From an uncultured bacterium (GTDB taxonomy: Bacteria > Verrucomicrobiota > Kiritimatiellia > RFP12 > UBA1067), in contig CACWIW010000078.1 in NCBI GenBank assembly GCA_902761035.1, positions 1 through 37,177 on the forward strand: a DNA stretch of 37,177 nt, given 5' to 3'. Position 1 is the stretch's first letter, and the number at the start of each line of letters is the position of its first letter. The notes under the pieces were generated by a model. The model was not told the origin of the DNA. It ran no database searches and saw only the letters and a list, made by a program, of their open reading frames with translations. Both the position numbers and the translations under genes were made by a program. This document shows, piece by piece, positions 30,861 through 37,177 of the stretch.

Positions 30861-31027
30861 GCGAGCCGCAAAGTGGTAGGGCGCGATCACCGAGCGCGCC
30901 GCCCGGTGGAGCGAGCCGCAAAGCGGTAGGGCGCGATCACCGAGCGCGCCGCCCGGTGGAGCGAGCCGCAAAGCGGTAGGGCGCGATCACCGAGCGCGCC
31001 GCCAGGTGGGGCGAGCCCTCCGGGCGA
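30861..31027. repeat. Three exact-period 50-bp tandem units of the dispersed GC-rich repeat plus a type D copy
   Basis: Units begin at 30861, 30911 and 30961; each holds GGTAGGGCGCGATCACCGAG (type A) after GCGAGCCGCAAAGCG. A GGTGGGGCGAGCCCTCCGGG element follows at 31006-31027. The tract 30822-31035 has no gene. Confidence 0.9.
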
Positions 31028-31035
31028 GCCGCCCC

Positions 31036-31110
31036 CTACTGCACCTCCACCACCACCTTGAAGAACCGCATCGCCGCCTTCTCCGCCGCCGACACTCCTT
31101 CAACGCCATT
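31036..31110 (-). pseudogene. Remnant of the FFKVVVE C-terminal cassette
   Basis: The minus strand encodes MRFFKVVVEVQ and a stop, matching the C-terminus of the secreted protein at 33050 (MRFFKVVVEMQ), preceded by about 40 nt of related sequence. Nothing else of the gene remains. Confidence 0.7.
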
Positions 31111-31187
31111 CGAACGGGGAGATAAGGGGAGATAATTTTTTCAAAATTTTTATACCACATGGCGTTATTCCATTTGGTATAATATGC

Positions 31188-32033
31188 GGCAAACGTTCGT
31201 TTCTGGAGCGGACTGCCGAGCTCGTCAAAGGGCTCCGGCCCGTTTTTTCCGTGGATCGGGACACGGGTGCGCCGACAATCTCCGTCGACGTCAAGGCCGC
31301 ACGTAACGTGGAGTCGGTAGAAGAGGTCATGGACATGATTGCCAGCCATTCTGCGGCAAAACGGCTTTGCGTCGTGTTCGACGAATTCCAGGACATCCTG
31401 GACATTCCGGAATCCGATGCCGTCCTTGCCGCGCTTCGCTCCAAGATACAGTTTCTGCCAGACACGCCATTCATCTTTCTCGGCAGCGTCAGAAACAGGA
31501 TGCGGGACATATTCGATTCGCCGAAGAGTCCGTTCTTCAAGAGTGCCATTTCCTTTGGTGTGGAGCGCATAGACGAGAACGCGATGACGGACTTCCTGAT
31601 CAGACGCTTCAAGGCGGGCAACCGTCGCATAGACCGCGAGACCGTGGGCGGGATAATAAAAGCTGCGGACTTCATTCCAGGGGACATCCAAGAACTATGC
31701 GAAACGACCTGGCTTGTCACGGACGACGGACAGACAATTTCCGGAGCGGACGTGTCCAATGGACTGGAAGCGGTCTTTGCGCGCGAATCCCGCGCCTTCA
31801 TATCGACGTTCGGGAAACTCACGACCGTTCAGGCGAACGTGTTAAAGGGAATTGCCGAGCCCGACCATCCCAAGGTGTTTTCCGGCGAGTTCATGGAGAC
31901 CTACGGGATAAGGAATGTCGGCAGTATATCCAAGGCACTCAAGCGCCTCGTAGCCGACGAGATAATCTATGAGTTCAACGGAGAATACCTTTTCGAGAAC
32001 CCGTTCTTCCGCGAATGGGTACGAAGAAGGTAG
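31188..32033 (+). pseudogene. 5'-truncated AAA-type ATPase (ATPase_2/archaeal-ATPase family)
   Basis: About 280 residues of an ATP-binding protein remain. Coding likeness begins near 31188 with GKRSFLERTAELVKGLRPVF but has no ATG in frame; the first usable start is GTG at 31251. The Walker A loop and N-terminus are missing or degraded. Walker B is clear (LCVVFDEFQDI), followed by FIFLGSVRNRM (sensor 1), FFKSAISFGVERIDENAMTDFLIRRF and a C-terminal winged-helix-like part (GSISKALKRLVADEIIYE). Without Walker A it should not hydrolyse ATP. A TATAAT (31178-31183) sits at the truncation point. Family members are often accessory genes of unknown role. Confidence 0.65.
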
Positions 32034-32058
32034 CTGGGAACGCCGCCATCCTGACAGC

Positions 32059-32087
32059 GGTGGGGCGAGCCGTCCCGGCGAGCCGCC
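32059..32087. repeat. Dispersed GC-rich repeat, type D
   Basis: GGTGGGGCGAGCCGTCCCGG plus CGAGCCGCC, abutting the stop codon of the C-terminal cassette remnant that follows. Confidence 0.8.
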
Positions 32088-32093
32088 CCCCCC

Positions 32094-32377
32094 CTACCGC
32101 ACCTCCACCACCACCTTGAAGAACCGCATGGTGGGGCGAGCCGTCCCCGGCGAGCCGCCTTCTCCGCCGCCGTCGCCCCTTCAACAGCCTTCCATTCGCC
32201 ATCCAACATCGCCGCGCCCTTCAGCACAGCCTGTATCTCCGCGCCCGTCCAGCGGTTCACCTTCGGCTCCCACTCCACCTTCGGCTCACCATCCACCAAT
32301 TCAATGGACACAATGCGGAAAACGACACAATCGGCATCGGCCCCTTCGTCACGTACCTGAAGAGCAAATCGCGGCAA
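32094..32377 (-). pseudogene. C-terminal remnant of a secreted paralogue, interrupted by a dispersed repeat
   Basis: The minus strand encodes FRIVSIELVDGEPKVEWEP, RWTGAEIQAVLKGAAMLDGEWKAVEGATAAEKA and, after an insertion, MRFFKVVVEVR and a stop. This parallels VPGARAVVKGAATLDGEWKSVEGATAEEKV-AMRFFKVVVEMQ of the gene at 33050. The upstream part of the gene is gone; an AbiEi-like remnant abuts it. Confidence 0.75.
32130..32159. repeat. Dispersed GC-rich repeat, type D, inserted in the cassette remnant
   Basis: Thirty bp, GGTGGGGCGAGCCGTCCCCG plus GCGAGCCGCC, lie between the codons for EKA and MRFF. The intact paralogue near 33085-33095 has only CGCCAC there. Confidence 0.85.
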
Positions 32378-32386
32378 TCAAGTCAT

Positions 32387-32737
32387 TTACCCATGCAATG
32401 GCCGGATTGCATCGGGCAAATGCCTTCGCACGCGCCGAGTCGTTCCGACATGGACAATAGCCTCATGTGTCGGACAAAGTTTATAGTAACCAATCACCGA
32501 CTCCCCTATGACATACGCACCTTCGCCAACCCTTGCCACAGCCGCAGCGTACAGGTCGGTCTCCTGCGGAAAAAACTTGTCTATTCGATAGACGCCATGT
32601 CCAATGCGTGTAAGCCGCCCCCGCTTGCAGAGTTTTACAAGTGCAATCGCGGGTATACCAAGCTCTCTGGCATGGCGTGCAGTTATGATGCCATTGTTGC
32701 CAATTGCCTCATCATATATCTGTTCGTGTGTAGTCAC
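32387..32737 (-). CDS. Short AbiEi-like antitoxin-type protein, probably truncated
   Basis: The 116-residue protein resembles the N-terminal half of AbiEi (type IV antitoxin/transcription regulator) proteins. It has a winged-helix segment NNGIITARHARELGIPAIALVKLCKRGRLTRIGHGVYRID and the start of the second domain, DLYAAAVARVGEGAYVIGESVIGYYKLCPT ... VHVGTTRRVRRHLPD. Full members have about 190-280 residues; here the frame ends next to a foreign cassette remnant. No AbiEii nucleotidyltransferase toxin is nearby. GTG at 32737 is taken as start because TATACT lies exactly 7 nt upstream; TTG at 32743 is the alternative. Confidence 0.7.
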   Translation of the reverse strand: MTTHEQIYDEAIGNNGIITARHARELGIPAIALVKLCKRGRLTRIGHGVYRIDKFFPQETDLYAAAVARVGEGAYVIGESVIGYYKLCPTHEAIVHVGTTRRVRRHLPDAIRPLHG

Positions 32738-32741
32738 GGGC

Positions 32742-32825
32742 AAAAGTATACCAAAGATGGCATACTTTTGACAAGGCGCAAAGTTTCTGCGTCAAAAACA
32801 TGCCATTTCTGACATACTTTTGACA
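32742..32825 (-). promoter_or_regulatory. Promoter/operator region of the AbiEi-like gene
   Basis: TATACT (minus strand, 32745-32750) is embedded in an inverted repeat AAAAGTAT (32742-32749)/ATACTTTT (32762-32769). CATACTTTTGACA occurs twice, at 32761-32773 and 32813-32825. Such repeats suit autoregulation, which is usual for AbiEi proteins; binding is inferred. Confidence 0.55.
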
Positions 32826-32960
32826 TGTATCTGCAGAGAGCCTATCATGTTCGGCCCAACACACTCGTCGAGACGTCCGCCGCGTGATCGGACGTGTTTG
32901 TCGCGACCGCATCGAGAGCCGCCATCTTGGCGGCGGTAGAGCGCACGCCCCGCACGCGCC

Positions 32961-33049
32961 GCCCGGTGGGGCGAGCCCCAAAGCGGTAGGGCACGATCAC
33001 CGAGCGCGCCGCAAGGTGGGGCGAGCCCTCCGGGCGAGCCGCGCGCCCC
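32961..33049. repeat. Cluster of dispersed GC-rich repeats (types D, A, D)
   Basis: GGTGGGGCGAGCC at 32966, a type A copy at 32985-33010 with one change, and GGTGGGGCGAGCCCTCCGGG from 33015, ending at the stop codon of the secreted protein. From 32826 to here there is no gene. Confidence 0.85.
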
Positions 33050-34954
33050 CTACTGCATCTCCACCACCACCTTGAAGAACCGCATCGCCACCTTCTCCTC
33101 CGCCGTCGCCCCTTCAACCGACTTCCATTCACCATCCAGCGTCGCCGCGCCCTTCACAACCGCCCGCGCGCCCGGCACGTTCCATTGCGACTTCGGCGGA
33201 TCGACCACTATGTTTTCCAAATCCGGCGTGCCATCCGCCTTCATCGGGAACGCGCTGATCTTGAACTCATCCATCGTCTGCGGATCAAGTCCCACCACAT
33301 AGCATTCCCAGACCTTCCTCCCGTTCACGGCCGTTTTCTTGGCGGACGCCTCATACGACTCGTATTCGTCCACCACGTCGGGGTCATGCGCCGTAAGCCA
33401 CGCATACGGCACGGGCACCTCCGTCGTCCGCGTAGCCGTCCAGGCGCTCGCCCAACTGTAGTTCGCCACCCACGCGGCATCCTCCCCTTCGCTCTCCACG
33501 TCGTCCTTCACATACCGCCACTCGACTGTATGCTCGCCGTCGCCCGTTATCTCCGTTGACGCCGCCGTCCATCCCGTAACGCCGTTCAGACGCAGCTTCA
33601 CGACTCCATCCACGGCCAGCTCGGCATGGTCCCATTCGTATTCGTCGTCCTGCTCGCACGACGTGCGCCACGAGAACGAGAGCGTCCCCGGACCCATCAC
33701 CGTCGTGGAAAGGACGGAACTCTGCTCGTGCGTAATCGCGCCGGACTTCATCGCCTCGCCGTTCGGTGCCGTCGTATCCGTCACGCGCGTCCAGCCCGCG
33801 TCGCCATCGCCGCTCGTCGTGAACCCATGATCCGGCTTGCCCATCGTATCACCGATAACCCACACCTTCTCGATCGCGAACGTCGCCACCTCGGAATTGA
33901 GGTAGTCCGGCATCACCGCATACGCCTTCACCGTGCAGCTGTCCGTCACATAGAACGGCCCCGTGTACTTCGTCGAATGGGAATTCGGCTCATTGCCGTT
34001 CAGAGTGTAACGCACCACCGCGCCCTCCGTCGCACAGGAGATCGACACCTTCGTCTTCGACCCCGTGAACGACGACGCCGCGTCAACCACCGGCGTTGAC
34101 ACGTTCTCCAACATGCGCGAAATAATCGCGGTGACAATGTCCGAATCAAGGAAATTTACGCCAAAAGCCTTAGCCTTCACGATTGTAGTATCGATAATAG
34201 TGAACGCCCCCTCGTAAACAGGACTTTCAACAGTCGGGTCACTTCCGTCCGTCGTATAGCGCAACACACCATCCTCGCCCTGCCATTCAATCGATACAAC
34301 CTGACTAGCCCATTCAAAGGAAGTGCCGTCTTTAGGAGTAATAACGGGATCGCTGCATCGTCCAAGCGCATACTCCGCCGTCACGACCTCGCTCAACAGA
34401 CCGTTCTTCACGGCGACGGCCTTGACCGTCGTCTTGCCGTATATCTTGAACCGCTTGTACACCGGACTCTCCGTAGTCGGCACCGTCCCATTCGTCGTAA
34501 AGTGTATCGTCGCCCCTTCCGTCGGACACGTCATCGACACCGAAAGCGACGAATCAAATGTTGTGCCGCTTACAGGATTCAAGACGGGATTCGCCGGCTC
34601 AACAAAGAACGTCGCCGTTAATGTCTCACCGATCTGCGCGCCGCCGGACATCACCTTGTGCGTAAGCGTATAGTCGCCATTGTGCTGAGGTGTCCACGTG
34701 ATGTCTCCACTACCAGTCATGGACGACAACGCCTCACCATTCACCTCGACAACCGCCGTTGCGTCCGCCGCCGCACCATCCACCCACGCTGTCGAGTAGC
34801 GAATTGTTTCGCTTGACGAAATCGCGCGTGTACCTGTTGCAAGGTCAAGATTCACTGCGGCACTCGTGCCAGAGCACATCGTCGCGCCGTGCATCGAAAA
34901 AGCCGCACACACAATAACGGCAATAAAACAACCATTTATGACAAGCCTGTTCAT
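33050..34954 (-). CDS. Large secreted protein with three chitobiase-like (CHB_HEX_C_1) repeats
   Basis: The 634-residue exported protein has a signal peptide (MNRLVINGCFIAVIVCAAFSMHGA), an Ig-like N-terminal part (about 30-120) and three repeats of about 78 residues. These carry FTTNGTVPTTESPVY, YTTDGSDPTVESPVY and YTLNGNEPNSHSTKY (about 121-198, 200-278 and 283-360), the signature of the CHB_HEX_C_1 fold seen in surface enzymes. A beta-sandwich region follows (about 375-510, GPGTLSFSWRTSCEQDDEYEWDHAELAVDG). The C-terminal cassette ends MRFFKVVVEMQ and is shared with remnants at 31036 and 32094, perhaps an attachment or sorting module. No catalytic domain is recognised, so an adhesive or binding role is likely. 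AGGAG precedes the ATG. Confidence 0.88.
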   Translation of the reverse strand: MNRLVINGCFIAVIVCAAFSMHGATMCSGTSAAVNLDLATGTRAISSSETIRYSTAWVDGAAADATAVVEVNGEALSSMTGSGDITWTPQHNGDYTLTHKVMSGGAQIGETLTATFFVEPANPVLNPVSGTTFDSSLSVSMTCPTEGATIHFTTNGTVPTTESPVYKRFKIYGKTTVKAVAVKNGLLSEVVTAEYALGRCSDPVITPKDGTSFEWASQVVSIEWQGEDGVLRYTTDGSDPTVESPVYEGAFTIIDTTIVKAKAFGVNFLDSDIVTAIISRMLENVSTPVVDAASSFTGSKTKVSISCATEGAVVRYTLNGNEPNSHSTKYTGPFYVTDSCTVKAYAVMPDYLNSEVATFAIEKVWVIGDTMGKPDHGFTTSGDGDAGWTRVTDTTAPNGEAMKSGAITHEQSSVLSTTVMGPGTLSFSWRTSCEQDDEYEWDHAELAVDGVVKLRLNGVTGWTAASTEITGDGEHTVEWRYVKDDVESEGEDAAWVANYSWASAWTATRTTEVPVPYAWLTAHDPDVVDEYESYEASAKKTAVNGRKVWECYVVGLDPQTMDEFKISAFPMKADGTPDLENIVVDPPKSQWNVPGARAVVKGAATLDGEWKSVEGATAEEKVAMRFFKVVVEMQ

Positions 34955-35043
34955 TTTTATCTCCTGTTTTCTGTCGTAGTTTTCGGATTAGTTCCAGACC
35001 AGCATTCGCTTCAACCTTTCGCTCGCATTCACACTACTGTGTT

Positions 35044-36213
35044 TCATTCCGGCAAGGTTCTAACAAGTCGAAAACCGTTATGATCGTACCCACTCGACTG
35101 GTCGTCGCCCCCCCGGAAGAACGAGGTACAGCTGTCCGCACTGAAAGACCAGCAGCCACCACGAATCACCCTGTATGCCCCCGAGTCCCCACCCTTGGGA
35201 TCAGTACCAAATGTCAAAGCGCCATACCGGTCTAGGCAAATCTCAAACACATTTCCGTGCATATCATACAATCCCCATGGATTCGCAATCTTCGATCCAA
35301 CAGGATGAGTCCCTGAAAAGGAGTTTCTAGAGTACCACATGTAGTTTCCATTCGCGGAATTGCCGTAGCTATATGTAGTGGTCGTATCCGCCCGACACGC
35401 ATACTCCCACTGAGCATCTGTAGGCAAATCGAAGTCAAGTCCAGTGCTAGTACGCAGTTTGCCCATAAATGACCATGAATCCACGGCGGATGACGATGGC
35501 CATTTCGTACCATTTGAATTACCGCGTATCAAAGTATAAATGACAGAATGCACTGGGTAGGTGTCGCCTATGCCGTATGATGACGATGAACACGGATTCG
35601 TTCCTGTCACCAACTCGTACTGCTTTTGCGTCACTTCAAATAGCCCGCAAAAAAAAGGCTTGGTGAGTATGACACGATGAGATTCATCGTTCTGATCATC
35701 CCCCATGATGAACGTCCCAGCCTCTATCCGCCGTAATACGAGTTTCGTTGTCTTGTATTCGTTCACGTTGAATCCGCCGCTGGGCGGTTCTGACAAATAC
35801 GTGACTGGATAGCTCGTGGCATTCGCACCGCCGGACAGGTCAATCACGCAGTAGGTCGCGGGCGTCGTCTCGCACGAGACGTTGAAAACCACATTGCTCG
35901 ACTTGAACGTAAGTCCTTCGGCGTTCATGTCCCACACGATGGTATGCGTTCCGCTCTTCAAACTCAAGTCACCCGACAGTTGCGTCGCCGTGTTTGTCGA
36001 GTTCGCAACCATATCGATTGCAGTCACTTGCAACGAAGTGAAGACCGCCTTCTGCTTCGCCTCAGCCGCAATATCGCCCGTTACCGTATACGAGATATCG
36101 ACCTTCCCGTTCCACGGATACCGCTGCTGCGCCGTCACGCCCGTGATCGTGGGCGTCGCGGCAGCGGCCGCAAAACTCAAGAGCGCACAGAGTGCACAAT
36201 CCATCCTTCTCAT
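35044..36213 (-). CDS. Secreted SUMF1/FGE-sulfatase-domain protein
   Basis: The 389-residue protein has a signal peptide (MRRMDCALCALLSFAAAAA) and an N-terminal beta domain (about 20-120, TPTITGVTAQQRYPWNGKVDISYTVTGDI). The formylglycine-generating-enzyme-like domain (about 165-386) shows TFIMGDD, VILTKPFFCGLFEVTQKQYE, YPVHSVIY, FDLPTDAQWEYACRA, NPWGLYDMHGNVFEICLDRYG and RVIRGGCWSFSADSC ... GFRLVRTLPE. In PVC bacteria most such proteins are not sulfatase activators but C-type-lectin-like surface proteins; no sulfatase is nearby. The C-terminal RGG..GFRL segment is where variable regions lie in FGE-type diversity-generating-retroelement targets. GGAAGGAT precedes the ATG. It lies upstream of the chitobiase-repeat gene on the same strand with a 90-nt gap. 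Confidence 0.88.
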   Translation of the reverse strand: MRRMDCALCALLSFAAAAATPTITGVTAQQRYPWNGKVDISYTVTGDIAAEAKQKAVFTSLQVTAIDMVANSTNTATQLSGDLSLKSGTHTIVWDMNAEGLTFKSSNVVFNVSCETTPATYCVIDLSGGANATSYPVTYLSEPPSGGFNVNEYKTTKLVLRRIEAGTFIMGDDQNDESHRVILTKPFFCGLFEVTQKQYELVTGTNPCSSSSYGIGDTYPVHSVIYTLIRGNSNGTKWPSSSAVDSWSFMGKLRTSTGLDFDLPTDAQWEYACRADTTTTYSYGNSANGNYMWYSRNSFSGTHPVGSKIANPWGLYDMHGNVFEICLDRYGALTFGTDPKGGDSGAYRVIRGGCWSFSADSCTSFFRGGDDQSSGYDHNGFRLVRTLPE

Positions 36214-36420
36214 TTCCGAATCCTATCCTTCCGCGCCTGATTGCAACACGATTCGCTCTTGGCACAGACTGTAGAGCGAAGTGTCGTTCCCATTCTTCAG
36301 ACATCAGGGCGGTGGTGGAAACACAAGCACCTCCCTCGATGCATCAGGTGAGGTGCGTAGGATGAACCTTCGAACGAAACACCGAAGGAGGCGAAACTGC
36401 ACGAAGGCAGTGCTTCTTCT

Positions 36421-37123
36421 GTGTCTCGCCTTTGAGAGGCAAGACGGAAATAGTATGCCACATTCCCCCGCCCAACGCAAGCGGGATTTTGGGAAATTGA
36501 AGTTTTGCGCGCGGTGCGCACAGAGGTTGACGAGAGACGCGAGACGATAGACGCGAGCGGAGACTAGAAGACGTGAGACTATGAGCCAATGCGGCTTCGC
36601 CAATGTCTTATCGTCTCACGTCTCGGCTCGTCTCTCGTCTATCGTTTCACGTCCCCGCGCGTACACCACCTCGCCGGCGGCGGGTACGTGCGCGGCACGT
36701 TACTTGTCGCAATATGTGAAAAAGCGGGCATGAGGCATAAGATTACGGTGCGGAACGTGGTTTGGAGGAATTACGGCTCGTTTGGAGGGCTCGCCCCCAC
36801 CACGGCTCGGCGGGACGCCTCGCCCTACCGTTTCGGTCATGCGGAACGCGTGACCCTACCTCCACACGGATAATCTGTTATCTCGCCTTTTTACGGGCAA
36901 CACGGAAATAGTATGCCACATTCCCCGTCCAACGCAAGCGGGATTTTGGAAAATTGAAGTTTTGCGCGCGGTTTGGGATGTGAATGCGCGCTACGTCACA
37001 TATCGCGATAAGTGAAGTAGCGGGTATGAGGCGTGAGATTACGGTGCGGAACGTGGTTTTGGTGGATGCGGCTCGCCCGGAGGGCTCGCCCCACCACGGC
37101 TCGGCGAGACGCCTCGCCCCACC
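36421..37123. repeat. Imperfect direct duplication in gene-free DNA at the window end
   Basis: Segments 36421-36516 and 36881-36976 are near-identical (both contain GGAAATAGTATGCCACATTC and AATTGAAGTTTTGCGCGCGG). A second pair, about 36706-36830 and 36995-37121, shares AGATTACGGTGCGGAACGTG and then type D/C dispersed repeats ending GCCTCGCCC. Thus a composite unit is repeated, with extra DNA in the first copy. No coding region is supported from 36214 to 37177. Confidence 0.85.
36533..36655. repeat. GAGACG/CGTCTC inverted element inserted in the first copy
   Basis: A run of GAGAGACGCGAGACGATAGACG-type sequence is followed by its approximate complement (TCGTCTCACGTCTCGGCTCG ... TCTATCGTTTCACG), making a long imperfect hairpin. 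Similar CTCGTCTCATGTCTCTCGTC sequence occurs at about 16987-17030. Confidence 0.65.
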
Positions 37124-37177
37124 GAACGGCCGCGACGGGGCGCGGTCTGGGCATTGGGCCGCTGCCTCGACACCCCC

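Noticed and set aside
30362..30979. Plus-strand 205-codon frame overlapping the NSS gene and repeats
   Set aside because: It is a shadow of the transporter gene and continues through tandem repeats; no start signal.
32393..32812. Plus-strand 139-codon frame opposite the AbiEi-like gene
   Set aside because: It is antisense to a recognisable winged-helix protein and runs into its operator region.
36589..36873. 94-codon plus-strand ORF at the window end
   Set aside because: It is composed entirely of repeat sequence (CGTCTC element, direct repeat, GC-rich repeats) and has no ribosome binding site.

Overview
The window is GC-rich bacterial chromosome. It most resembles a member of the PVC superphylum, probably Kiritimatiellota or Lentisphaerae from a gut-type habitat. 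This is inferred from the mix of protein families: a fused GH13/amylo-1,6-glucosidase debranching enzyme, FISUMP and SUMF1/FGE domains, secreted proteins with chitobiase-like repeats, and stand-alone type II secretion/type IV pilus genes. No rRNA or marker alignment is available to confirm it.

Layout. 1-3.5 kb: minus-strand gspE, serA and a partial gspF/pilC. 3.5-3.7 kb: tRNA-Gly(TCC) and tRNA-Leu(CAA). 3.9-5.4 kb: a zinc-ribbon/PTS-EIIA fusion downstream of a stand-alone IMP cyclohydrolase. 5.5-12.3 kb: an accessory region with two FISUMP-domain genes, a Ser/Thr kinase, a decayed IS1634-like element with perfect 22-bp ends, a low-GC secreted protein made of two tandem copies, a second transposase remnant and a 22-bp tandem array. 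12.4-30.8 kb: mainly housekeeping genes, namely glycogen debranching enzyme, a LURP-one-like protein, UPF0227 esterase, TrhA, SecG, HisI, a GH78-like enzyme, a lysozyme-like protein, an AGCS symporter, envelope proteins, Eda, an M50 protease, ProC, two-subunit fumarase, FolB and an NSS transporter. 30.8-37.2 kb: repeat-rich accessory DNA with a 5'-truncated ATPase, an orphan AbiEi-type antitoxin remnant, duplicated C-terminal cassettes, a large secreted chitobiase-repeat protein and a SUMF1-domain protein.

Four themes stand out. (1) Short GC-rich repeats beginning GGTAGGGCG or GGTGGGGCG occur many times, both between genes and in frame inside genes (kinase, debranching enzyme, GH78, lysozyme-like protein), usually at linkers or signal-peptide junctions. 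One copy can be seen interrupting a sequence whose uninterrupted paralogue lies 1 kb away. (2) Three genes look like different deletion or fusion products of one ancestral architecture, kinase - transmembrane - FISUMP: one keeps the kinase, one keeps the membrane segment and FISUMP domain, and one has the FISUMP domain behind an LpxA-like N-terminus. (3) The two FISUMP domains differ mostly near the C-terminus in NNC codons, a pattern that resembles diversity-generating-retroelement variable regions, although no reverse transcriptase is present here. (4) Several genes carry a -10-like hexamer 7-9 nt before the start codon and no Shine-Dalgarno, which suggests leaderless transcription.
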